Positions 8,037 to 15,401 of a DNA stretch of 47,571 nt are shown piece after piece. The notes under the pieces are model-generated. The model ran no database searches. It was not told where the DNA came from and saw nothing but the letters and a program-made list of their open reading frames with translations. How positions within the stretch are numbered: the first letter of the stretch is position 1; every line of letters begins with the position of its first letter. The position numbers were made by a program, and so were the translations under genes. The stretch is from Paludibacteraceae bacterium (GTDB lineage Bacteria > Bacteroidota > Bacteroidia > Bacteroidales > Paludibacteraceae), in the NCBI GenBank assembly GCA_017527495.1, contig JAFXPY010000032.1:1-47571 (forward strand). Direction: 5' to 3'.

Positions 8037-10607
8037 TTAGTTTTCAAACGCTAACTCGCCATTTTTGTAGTCTATCGTGATAGGCTTGCTGTTGTCAACG
8101 TCGCCGGCTATGATTTTCTTGCTCAGTGTGTTGAGCACAAGTTGTTGGATGGCTCGTTTAACCGGTCGTGCTCCAAACTGCGGGTCGTAACCCTCTTTGG
8201 CAATATAATCAATAGCAGCCTCTGTTGTGCGTAATTCAATGCCATTATGTTCGAGCAATTTAGCTACATTATTGATTTGCAGACGAACGACATCTTTGAT
8301 TTGCTCTTGGTTGAGTGGCGTGAATATTATCGTTTCGTCAATTCGGTTCAAGAACTCTGGTCGGATGGTTTTTCTCAACAATTCAAGCACTTGTCGTTGT
8401 GTCTGTTCTGTTGACACTCCTTTCTCTTCGTTTTCGCGAATGAGTTGCGAGCCGAGGTTGGATGTCATGATGATAATCGTGTTTTTGAAATTCACCGTGC
8501 GTCCTTTGTTGTCGGTCAGTCGCCCGTCGTCAAGCACTTGCAACAGCACATTGAATACGTCAGGGTGCGCTTTCTCTATCTCATCGAACAGCACCACGCT
8601 ATATGGTTTGCGTCGTATGGCCTCGGTCAGTTGTCCACCTTCGTCGTAACCTACATATCCCGGAGGGGCACCAATGAGTCGTGTGGCTGAGAACTTCTCT
8701 TGGTACTCGCTCATGTCGATACGCGTCATCATGTTTTCATCGTCAAACAGATAGTCTGCCAAAGCCTTTGCCAACTCTGTTTTTCCAACGCCTGTCGTTC
8801 CGAGGAATATGAAACTTCCTATCGGTCGTTTAGGGTCTTGCAATCCGGCACGACTACGGCGTATGGCGTCGCTCACGGCATGTATGGCCTCGTCTTGACC
8901 TATAACGCGTTTGTGAAGTTCGTCTTCAAGGTGGAGGAGTTTGCTGCGCTCTGATTGCATCATCTTCGTTACCGGTATGCCTGTCCAGCGGCTTACTACT
9001 TCGGCAATGTCTTCAGAATCGACTTCCTCTTTTATCATTGAGTTGCCGTGTTGTTTCTCGCGCAGTTGCTCTTGTGCATCGGCTATTGCTTTCTCACATT
9101 CTTTCATCTTGCCATAGCGTATCTCTGCCACTTTGCCGTAGTCGCTTTGTCGCTCGGCACGATCGGCCTCAAACTTGAGATTTTCCATCTCAATCTTCTT
9201 TTGTTGGATAATCTCAATCAAAGCTTTTTCCTCACTCCAACGGCTTCGCATCTGTTTCTCTTGTTCTTTTAGGTTGGCAAGCTGCTCGTTCAGCTGGTGA
9301 AGCTTATCCTCATTATTCTCGCGTTTGATGGCTTCGCGCTCTATCTCTATTTGCTTGATATTACGCTGAACATCATCAAGTTCCTCAGGAACAGAATCCA
9401 TCTCGAGTCGGAGTTTTGCAGCGGCCTCATCCATCAAGTCTATCGCCTTATCCGGCAAGAAACGGTCGGAGATATAACGATTTGAAAGCTCTACGGCAGC
9501 AATGATAGCATCGTCTTTGATACGCACTTTGTGATGGTTCTCATATCGTTCTTTCAATCCACGTAATATAGATATGGTACTTGCTTCGTCAGGTTCGTCA
9601 ACCATAACGATTTGGAAGCGTCGCTCGAGAGCTTTGTCTTTCTCGAAGTATTTTTGATACTCGTTGAGTGTTGTTGCACCTATTGCCCGCAACTCACCTC
9701 GTGCCAATGCCGGTTTGAGTATATTGGCAGCATCCATAGCTCCTTCGCCACCACCGGCACCTACGAGGGTGTGTATCTCGTCGATGAATAGTATTATCTC
9801 GCCATCGGCTTTGACTACTTCATTGATTACGGCCTTGAGTCGTTCTTCGAACTCACCTTTGTATTTCGCTCCTGCAATCAATGCTCCCATATCAAGCGAG
9901 TAAATGATTTTTGTCTTCAGGTTTTCCGGTACATCGCCTCTAACGATACGATGTGCCAAGCCTTCTGCTATAGCTGTCTTACCCACACCAGGTTCGCCAA
10001 TCAAGATAGGGTTGTTTTTTGTCCTACGGCTCAAAATCTGCAACACGCGTCGTATCTCGTCATCACGTCCAATGACCGGGTCGAGTTTGCCATTACGGGC
10101 ACGCTCATTGAGGTTGATAGCATATTTGTCGAGAGCCTGATAGGTTGCTTCGCTGTCAGCAGAATTGACTTTGTTGCCTTTGCGGAGCTCTTGAATAGCT
10201 TTGCGCAAGCCATTAACGCTCACACCACTATCGTTGAGCAGTTTTTGCATCGTACTTGTTACGCTCACCAAAGCAAGCAACATCTCTTCTACCGATACAT
10301 ACTCGTCGCCATCAGTCTTGGCTAATTCTTGCGCTTTGAGCAACACCTCGTTCGTTGTGCGGCTTAAATATGGTTCTCCGCCGCTAACGCGAGGAAATGA
10401 TTTTATCTCTTGCTCTGCTGCAAGGCGTATACGATTAGTGTCGGCTTGTAGTTTGCCCATCAAAAACGACATCACTTGCTCGCTTTCGCTGAACATAGCC
10501 GCCAATAAATGAGCAGGTTCAATGGCTTGTTGGCCATTCTGAGAGGTAAGCTCAATAGCCTTACGAACTACCTCTTGCGATTTAATTGTAAATTTGTCGA
10601 AGTTCAT
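8037..10607 (-). CDS. clpB: ATP-dependent chaperone ClpB
   Basis: An 856-residue Hsp100 disaggregase that extracts polypeptides from aggregates together with DnaK. Order: N-terminal Clp repeat domain (~1-145), first AAA+ module with Walker A G-E-P-G-V-G-K-T (about 204-211) and Walker B I-L-F-I-D-E-I, a coiled-coil M domain (~400-520, charged heptads), second AAA+ module with G-T-T-G-V-G-K-T and the R-P-E-F-L-N-R-I-D motif. I chose the second Met ([10 protein letters not shown]), matching the usual family start; an upstream in-frame ATG at 10616 would add only three residues. The upstream region has no perfect TANNTTTG box but contains a TGACAAATTGTCA palindrome at 10686-10698 that could be an operator. 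Confidence 0.97.
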   Translation of the reverse strand: MNFDKFTIKSQEVVRKAIELTSQNGQQAIEPAHLLAAMFSESEQVMSFLMGKLQADTNRIRLAAEQEIKSFPRVSGGEPYLSRTTNEVLLKAQELAKTDGDEYVSVEEMLLALVSVTSTMQKLLNDSGVSVNGLRKAIQELRKGNKVNSADSEATYQALDKYAINLNERARNGKLDPVIGRDDEIRRVLQILSRRTKNNPILIGEPGVGKTAIAEGLAHRIVRGDVPENLKTKIIYSLDMGALIAGAKYKGEFEERLKAVINEVVKADGEIILFIDEIHTLVGAGGGEGAMDAANILKPALARGELRAIGATTLNEYQKYFEKDKALERRFQIVMVDEPDEASTISILRGLKERYENHHKVRIKDDAIIAAVELSNRYISDRFLPDKAIDLMDEAAAKLRLEMDSVPEELDDVQRNIKQIEIEREAIKRENNEDKLHQLNEQLANLKEQEKQMRSRWSEEKALIEIIQQKKIEMENLKFEADRAERQSDYGKVAEIRYGKMKECEKAIADAQEQLREKQHGNSMIKEEVDSEDIAEVVSRWTGIPVTKMMQSERSKLLHLEDELHKRVIGQDEAIHAVSDAIRRSRAGLQDPKRPIGSFIFLGTTGVGKTELAKALADYLFDDENMMTRIDMSEYQEKFSATRLIGAPPGYVGYDEGGQLTEAIRRKPYSVVLFDEIEKAHPDVFNVLLQVLDDGRLTDNKGRTVNFKNTIIIMTSNLGSQLIRENEEKGVSTEQTQRQVLELLRKTIRPEFLNRIDETIIFTPLNQEQIKDVVRLQINNVAKLLEHNGIELRTTEAAIDYIAKEGYDPQFGARPVKRAIQQLVLNTLSKKIIAGDVDNSKPITIDYKNGELAFEN

Positions 10608-10949
10608 AATTATCAATGGTTTAGAATGTTATTAATCTTTTTTTTACTATTTCTTAAACAAACCTTGTACCAAATTAACAAATGCTGACAAATTGTCATG
10701 TTTCAAGACAAAGGAATACAATTCTAATTTTAGAAGACAATATAAGACAATAATTGTAGAAGACAATGTTAGACAATTCCCTTTGTGGCGGCGATAATTT
10801 TAGAAAACAACATGTTGAAATGCAATTGTCTATTATTGTCTTCAAAATATAGTCTTCAAAATTGTTGTATTTAAATTTTATTGTCTTTTATTGTCGTTTT
10901 TGCAAAAAAGTAGTAATTTTGCATTTGCATTTTATTCTATTTCAAATCA
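10608..10949. other. Divergent intergenic region with phased AGACAAT words
   Basis: This separates the divergent clpB and permease genes. From 10735 to 10895 the heptamer AGACAAT, or its complement ATTGTCT, recurs at 10735, 10745, 10761, 10771 (forward) and 10825, 10835, 10879, 10889 (reverse). Pairs are exactly 10 bp apart. The two halves form an imperfect inverted repeat about 100 bp across. A perfect TGACAAATTGTCA palindrome is at 10686-10698 on the clpB side. No ORF or RNA gene was recognised; no cobalamin-riboswitch B12 box was seen. Confidence 0.7.
10890..10921 (+). promoter_or_regulatory. Promoter of the FecCD permease gene
   Basis: A perfect TAATTTTG -7 box (10914-10921) followed by C, with an imperfect ATTG -33 element 20 bp upstream (10890-10893). 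The transcript would have a leader of about 20 bases. Confidence 0.65.
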
Positions 10950-11909
10950 ATGTCGAATCGCAATAAAATATTTTTCGTTTGTCTGTCCATTTCTCTTATC
11001 TTTTTTTTCTTGTTAGATGTTTTTGTTGGTCAGATAGATCTTGATTTGACTAATTCGCTTCATCGTCAGGTACTTTTCTCACTTCGCTTGCCCAAGGCTA
11101 TTACGGCTGTTATTGCCGGGATAGGCCTTTCGCTATCTGGATTGATGATGCAGACTTTATTTCGCAATCCATTGGCAGGGCCATATATCTTAGGTGTCAG
11201 TTCCGGTGCCACGCTTGGTGTTGCGGCTGTGTTGATGGTTGGAGCGGCGTTAGGTATAGTCGGGATGTCTAATTGGTTGAGCATAATGGCAGCCATAATA
11301 GGTTCAACACTTGTATTGTTGCTTGTTCTGGCTATATCGCATAAGATACGCCATTCGGTCTCATTGCTTATTGTCGGCATGATGATAGGGAGTATGGCGA
11401 GTGCTGTGGTCAATATCATTCAGAACTATGCCAACCCTGATGCGCTTAAACTCTTTATAGTCTGGACTTTTGGTAGCTTGAGTGCCGTAACATGGCAGCA
11501 GTTGGAAATCCTTGTGCCAATATTTTTTGTAGGGTGTGTGATTGCCGTATGTCTAATTAAACCCCTCAATGGTTTGTTGATGGGCGAGAATCAAGGTCGC
11601 GCACTTGGTGTTGATGTCAAAAAAACGAGGCTGCTGATAATCCTTTCCACCGGTTTGTTGGCGGGTGGTATAACTGCCTTTACCGGTCCGATTGCCTTTA
11701 TTGGAATTGCCGTACCACATATTGCGCGCGGACTATTCCGTTCTACCACGCATAATGTTATCATGCCGGCCACAATGCTTATCGGTGCCACACTATTGCT
11801 TGTCTGTGATATGCTTTCAGGTCTGACCACCTATCCTTTGCCTATCTCCACTGTTACGGCTCTATTCGGAGCACCTATCGTGATATGGATAATTGTGAAA
11901 AAGAAGTGA
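10950..11909 (+). CDS. FecCD/BtuC-family ABC transporter permease
   Basis: A 319-residue inner-membrane permease of the iron-siderophore/cobalamin importer type, with about nine to ten hydrophobic segments. Family signatures include R-L-P-K-A-I-T-A-V-I-A-G, G-L-M-M-Q-T-L-F-R-N-P-L-A-G-P-Y-I-L-G-V-S-S-G-A near residues 65-90, and the late G-P-I-A-F-I-G-I-A-V-P-H-I-A-R cytoplasmic coupling loop. The partner ATPase and periplasmic binding protein are not adjacent: clpB is upstream (divergent) and glyS downstream. It may be an orphan that works with partners encoded elsewhere. Substrate (B12, haem or ferric siderophore) cannot be told from sequence. Its stop codon lies inside a 30-bp tandem repeat. 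Confidence 0.93.
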   Translation: MSNRNKIFFVCLSISLIFFFLLDVFVGQIDLDLTNSLHRQVLFSLRLPKAITAVIAGIGLSLSGLMMQTLFRNPLAGPYILGVSSGATLGVAAVLMVGAALGIVGMSNWLSIMAAIIGSTLVLLLVLAISHKIRHSVSLLIVGMMIGSMASAVVNIIQNYANPDALKLFIVWTFGSLSAVTWQQLEILVPIFFVGCVIAVCLIKPLNGLLMGENQGRALGVDVKKTRLLIILSTGLLAGGITAFTGPIAFIGIAVPHIARGLFRSTTHNVIMPATMLIGATLLLVCDMLSGLTTYPLPISTVTALFGAPIVIWIIVKKK

Positions 11910-11977
11910 GAAGTTAGACCGCTGCGCTGTGAGAAGTGAGAAGTAAGACCGCTGCGTCGTGAGAAGTGAGATTTTTT
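11905..11977. repeat. 30-bp tandem duplication over a stop codon
   Basis: Two adjacent 30-bp units (11905-11934 and 11935-11964) differ at three positions, and a third partial copy runs to 11971 before a T7 run. The unit is built from GTGAGAAGTGAGAAG words and a GACCGCTGCG core. The permease stop codon TGA (11907-11909) is part of the first unit. Confidence 0.95.
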
Positions 11978-12020
11978 TCAAAATATAATTGTATGATTTT
12001 TTTATTTTGCAAAAAATGCT

Positions 12021-12028
12021 TACTTTTG
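12021..12028 (+). promoter_or_regulatory. Promoter -7 box of glyS
   Basis: TACTTTTG followed by C fits the Bacteroidetes TANNTTTG box, 36 bases before the glyS start. No good TTTG is found at the usual -33 spacing; a TTTTGCAAAAAA block 11 bp upstream also occurs at the permease promoter. Confidence 0.6.
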
Positions 12029-12064
12029 CATTCTAAAATGATAAAATAAGTAAAAAAAAATATT

Positions 12065-13615
12065 ATGGCAACTCAAGACGAAATTTTCAAAAAACTTATT
12101 GCCCATTGCAAGGAATATGGTTTTGTTTTCCCATCGAGCGATATCTACGATGGCTTATCTGCTGTTTACGACTATGGTCAGAATGGTGTTGAACTGAAAA
12201 ACAATATCAAGCAATATTGGTGGAACAGCATGACTTTGCTGCATGAGAATATTGTAGGCATCGATGCTGCTATATTTATGCACCCGACAACATGGAAAGC
12301 TTCAGGCCATGTTGACGCTTTCAATGATCCGCTGATTGACAATCGCGACTCCAAAAAACGCTATCGTGCCGATGTCCTTATCGAAGACCAAATAGCCAAA
12401 TATGACGAGAAAATCAACAAAGAAGTTGAGAAAGCTCGCAAGCGTTTTGGCGATTCTTTTGACGAAGAAATGTTCAAACAAACCAACGCTCGCGTTAAAG
12501 AGCATATTGAGAAACGCGACGCATTGCATGAGCGCTATTCTGTTGCTATGAACGCAATGGACCTCAATGAACTCAAACAAATCATCTTGGATGAAGAAAT
12601 TGTTTGCCCCATATCCGGAACACGCAATTGGACAGATGTCCGTCAGTTCAATCTTATGTTCTCAACCGAAATGGGTTCTACAGCCGACGGCACAATGAAA
12701 GTCTATCTTCGTCCAGAAACAGCACAAGGTATATTTGTCAATTTCCTTAATGTGCAGAAGACAGGTCGCATGAAAGTGCCTTTCGGAATAGCACAAATAG
12801 GTAAGGCTTTCCGCAATGAAATAGTAGCCCGTCAGTTTATTTTCCGTATGCGTGAGTTTGAGCAAATGGAGATGCAATTCTTTGTGCGTCCGGGTGAGGA
12901 AATGAAATGGTTTGAACACTGGAAACAATTCCGCCTGCGTTGGCACAAAGCTCTTGGCTTGGGCGACCATAAATATCGTTTCCACGACCATGAGAAATTG
13001 GCTCACTATGCCAATGCTGCAACAGACATCGAATTTGAAATGCCATTCGGTTTCAAAGAAGTAGAAGGCATACACAGCCGTACAAATTTCGACCTCTCGC
13101 AACATGCCAAGTATTCAGGCAAAAAAATCGAGTATTTCGACCCTGAGCTGAACCAATCATACACTCCGTATGTGATAGAGACAAGTATAGGTGTCGATCG
13201 TATGTTCCTGTCAATCATGTGCGCAGCATACGAGGAACAGCAACTTGAAGGTGGTGATGTTCGTACTGTTTTGCACCTGCCTGCTGTCCTTGCACCTGTG
13301 AAAGTGGCTATCCTGCCTCTAACAAAGAAAGACGGACTGCCGGAAAAAGCACGAGAGATAATGAATGAATTGAAATTTAAGTTCAAAGCTCAATACGACG
13401 AAAAAGATGCCATCGGAAAACGTTATCGTCGTCAAGACGCAATTGGAACACCATTCTGCGTTACAATAGATCACGACACACTCACCGACGGAACCGTAAC
13501 AGTGCGCGACCGCGACACTATGCAGCAAGAGCGTATCGCCATTGCGGAATTGAGCAATTATATCGACCAACGTGTGAATATGCAAAACCTCTATCGCAAA
13601 CTTATGGCAGAATAG
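12065..13615 (+). CDS. glyS: Glycyl-tRNA synthetase (single-chain class II type)
   Basis: A 516-residue enzyme that charges tRNA-Gly. It is the dimeric eukaryote/Bacteroidetes-type single-chain enzyme and not the two-subunit glyQ-glyS form. Class II motif 2 is seen as F-R-N-E-I-V-A-R-Q-F-I-F-R-M-R-E-F-E-Q-M around residues 250-270, and motif 3 as G-V-D-R-M-F-L-S near 375. The C-terminal anticodon-binding domain (about 400-510) includes A-P-V-K-V-A-I-L-P-L and the late G-T-P-F-C-V-T-I-D. Length is normal for the family. It is monocistronic, with its own promoter and a terminator shared with convergent rplS. Confidence 0.97.
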   Translation: MATQDEIFKKLIAHCKEYGFVFPSSDIYDGLSAVYDYGQNGVELKNNIKQYWWNSMTLLHENIVGIDAAIFMHPTTWKASGHVDAFNDPLIDNRDSKKRYRADVLIEDQIAKYDEKINKEVEKARKRFGDSFDEEMFKQTNARVKEHIEKRDALHERYSVAMNAMDLNELKQIILDEEIVCPISGTRNWTDVRQFNLMFSTEMGSTADGTMKVYLRPETAQGIFVNFLNVQKTGRMKVPFGIAQIGKAFRNEIVARQFIFRMREFEQMEMQFFVRPGEEMKWFEHWKQFRLRWHKALGLGDHKYRFHDHEKLAHYANAATDIEFEMPFGFKEVEGIHSRTNFDLSQHAKYSGKKIEYFDPELNQSYTPYVIETSIGVDRMFLSIMCAAYEEQQLEGGDVRTVLHLPAVLAPVKVAILPLTKKDGLPEKAREIMNELKFKFKAQYDEKDAIGKRYRRQDAIGTPFCVTIDHDTLTDGTVTVRDRDTMQQERIAIAELSNYIDQRVNMQNLYRKLMAE

Positions 13616-13638
13616 AGATTGTCAGCAAGCAGATAAAC

Positions 13639-13673
13639 AAAAAAGTCTTTTCCAAAACGGAAAAGACTTTTTT
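13639..13673. terminator. Bidirectional terminator between glyS and rplS
   Basis: A 13-bp stem (13641-13653 with 13659-13671) closed by a five-base loop, with A-run before and T-run after. It serves both convergent genes. Confidence 0.95.
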
Positions 13674-13691
13674 ATTTGCAAAAGCATTGTC

Positions 13692-14045
13692 TTATTTGAC
13701 ACGACGCTCTTGAATTCTGGCTTTCTTACCAGTAAGGCCACGCAGATAGTAGATTTTAGCACGGCGTACTTTACCGTATTTATTAACCACGATTTTGTCA
13801 ATAAATGGGCTGTCCATAGGGAATATACGCTCAACGCCTACATTACCTGACATCTTACGCACTGTGAAACGTTTTTTGTCTTGATGACCGCTGATGCGAA
13901 TTACGTCGCCACGGAAATCTTGAATACGCTCTTTGTTACCCTCTTTGATACGATATGAAACGGTAACTGTGTCACCAGCCTTGAATGCTGGGAAGGCTTT
14001 CTGCTCGCCTTTGAATGCCTCTTCGGCAATTTTGATTAAATCCAT
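13692..14045 (-). CDS. rplS: 50S ribosomal protein L19
   Basis: A 117-residue protein at the 30S-50S interface. The whole length matches L19: F-K-A-G-D-T-V-T-V near the start, the central [25 protein letters not shown], and the basic end [20 protein letters not shown]. It is a single-gene unit here, with a promoter 107 bp upstream and a structured leader (14101-14132) that may act in autoregulation. Confidence 0.98.
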   Translation of the reverse strand: MDLIKIAEEAFKGEQKAFPAFKAGDTVTVSYRIKEGNKERIQDFRGDVIRISGHQDKKRFTVRKMSGNVGVERIFPMDSPFIDKIVVNKYGKVRRAKIYYLRGLTGKKARIQERRVK

Positions 14046-14100
14046 TGTTGTATGGTTGTTAAATTGTTAAAAATGAATAGCGCATACAAGTTCAAGTAAC

Positions 14101-14132
14101 CCTCTCACCTTTCTGAAAGGCTCTCGCAGAGG
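14101..14132 (-). promoter_or_regulatory. Structured 5' leader of rplS, possible autoregulatory site
   Basis: In the minus-strand transcript an outer CCTCT/AGAGG helix encloses a CCTTT-CAG-AAAGG hairpin with a purine-rich internal bulge (GCGAGAG). It lies within the ~100-nt leader between the promoter and the L19 start. A ribosomal-protein leader function is inferred; I cannot match it to a named RNA family. Confidence 0.5.
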
Positions 14133-14152
14133 CGATATTCACAAATCGGCTA

Positions 14153-14183
14153 CAAAATTAATATTTTTTTCGCATTTGGCAAA
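14153..14183 (-). promoter_or_regulatory. Promoter of rplS
   Basis: Minus strand: TTTG (14180-14183), 19-bp spacer, TAATTTTG (14153-14160). Both elements are perfect. Confidence 0.85.
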
Positions 14184-14293
14184 ATATTTTACACTTTTTT
14201 CTATTGGTATCCGATAAAAAACATATATGCATTGAAATGTTGTTGAAAATAAGTATAATATAACAAATATCAAAATAGGTTTTTTTTGAAAAT

Positions 14294-14493
14294 ATCGCGT
14301 AGCGATTCTCTTTTAATAGATTAATCAGGTTAATTACAAATTTATATCCCGTATGGATTTTCTTTTAATGTCTTATTATCAATTGTTTAAAAGAAATTCC
14401 CTATGGGAAATCTCAGACAAAGTGAAAAATTAAAAAGTGAAAGTTTCCTTTCAATTTTTAACTTTCAACTTAAAAGATATTCCCTAACGGGAA
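14294..14493. repeat. Cluster of four small TA-loop hairpins
   Basis: Palindromes of 13-14 nt occur at 14294-14306 (ATCGC-GTA-GCGAT), 14346-14358 (ATCC-CGTAT-GGAT), 14397-14409 (TTCCC-TAT-GGGAA) and 14480-14493 (TTCCC-TAAC-GGGAA). The first three are 51-52 bp apart. All have TA in the loop and short AAAGATAT-like or TTTTAAT-like flanks. They look like diverged members of one element family. Confidence 0.6.
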
Positions 14494-14535
14494 AAATCAA
14501 TTTATCGGACAACAATAGAAAAAAACGATATGATA

Positions 14536-14567
14536 TTTGTATTTTTCGTTAAAAAGAATTAACTTTG
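14536..14567 (+). promoter_or_regulatory. Promoter of the Crp-family operon
   Basis: TTTG (14536-14539), 20-bp spacer, TAACTTTG (14560-14567) then C. The leader to the start codon is about 115 nt, unusually long for this window. Confidence 0.85.
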
Positions 14568-14690
14568 CAGTGCAAAAACTAAAATAGTATTTATTTGGCT
14601 TTTTGCATAAAGATGTAACAAAAAGTATTTGATTGTTTTTTCAAGTGATTAGCTTATTGTTAATCTATTAAGTCTTAACGGAGTTCAGAC

Positions 14691-15401
14691 ATGGCTAAAA
14701 GAAATTCTGACGAAGAACTAAAAAAAATCTGGGAGCTGTCAAGCGTTTGGAATGTGTTGAGTGATGAGGAGAAAGAATATGTTGACCGACATGTTTCAAT
14801 TCACTATTTCCGCAAAAATGAAATCATCCACCACGAAGGTGATATCCCAACTCACATGATGATGCTCGCCAAAGGCAGAGTAAGGGTGTATAAAGAGGGA
14901 GTGTCTAATCGCAATCAAATTATTCGCTTGCTTAAGCCATACGATTTCTTTGGATATAGAGCAATGATTGCCGACGACAAAGACGGGTATAACACATCCG
15001 TGTCAGCCTTTGAGGACTGCATCGTCTATATGGTCAAGAAAGAAGCCTTTATGCATATCATTCAAACAAATCTGCAATTCTGCTATTTGTTTATGGTTGA
15101 GATGGCTCGCGACTTAGGACACGCTGACACACGTTCGGTCAACCTTACACAAAAGCACATACGCGGCAGGCTCGCTGAAGCACTTATCTCTCTGCAACAA
15201 CGCTATGGATTTGACGAAGACGAAGCAACAATATCAATGTATATGTCGCGAGAAGATCTTGCCAATTTGTCTAATATGACAACTTCAAACGCAATCCGAA
15301 CACTGAGCAACTTTGCAGAAGAAGGATTGATAAGCATCGACGGAAGAAAAATAAAAATTTTAGATATGCAACGCCTTACAAAGCTTAGTCAACATGGCTG
15401 A
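14691..15401 (+). CDS. Crp/Fnr-family transcriptional regulator
   Basis: A 236-residue regulator with a cyclic-nucleotide-binding-like beta-roll (about 20-125; E-G-D-I-P-T-H-M-M-M-L-A-K-G-R-V-R-V-Y-K-E-G) and a C-terminal winged helix (about 155-230) whose recognition helix region reads M-S-R-E-D-L-A-N-L-S-N-M-T-T-S-N-A-I-R-T-L. No Fnr-type N-terminal cysteine cluster is present, so oxygen sensing through an Fe-S cluster is unlikely. It overlaps the next gene by 8 bp (start codon of the TPR gene inside its end), so the two are probably made together. The ligand and regulon are unknown. Confidence 0.93.
   Translation: MAKRNSDEELKKIWELSSVWNVLSDEEKEYVDRHVSIHYFRKNEIIHHEGDIPTHMMMLAKGRVRVYKEGVSNRNQIIRLLKPYDFFGYRAMIADDKDGYNTSVSAFEDCIVYMVKKEAFMHIIQTNLQFCYLFMVEMARDLGHADTRSVNLTQKHIRGRLAEALISLQQRYGFDEDEATISMYMSREDLANLSNMTTSNAIRTLSNFAEEGLISIDGRKIKILDMQRLTKLSQHG

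Larger units (their letters stand above)
14046..14690. other. 645-bp gene-free region between rplS and the Crp-family gene
   Basis: Holds the rplS leader and promoter at the left, the Crp-family promoter at the right, and between them (14290-14495) four short hairpins in AT-rich DNA. The interval 14184-14290 is plain AT-rich sequence in which I see nothing. An unrecognised small RNA gene cannot be excluded. Confidence 0.6.

Noticed and set aside
10608-10949. Cobalamin riboswitch before the FecCD gene
   Set aside because: The promoter lies only ~30 bp before the start codon and no B12-box-like sequence is visible.
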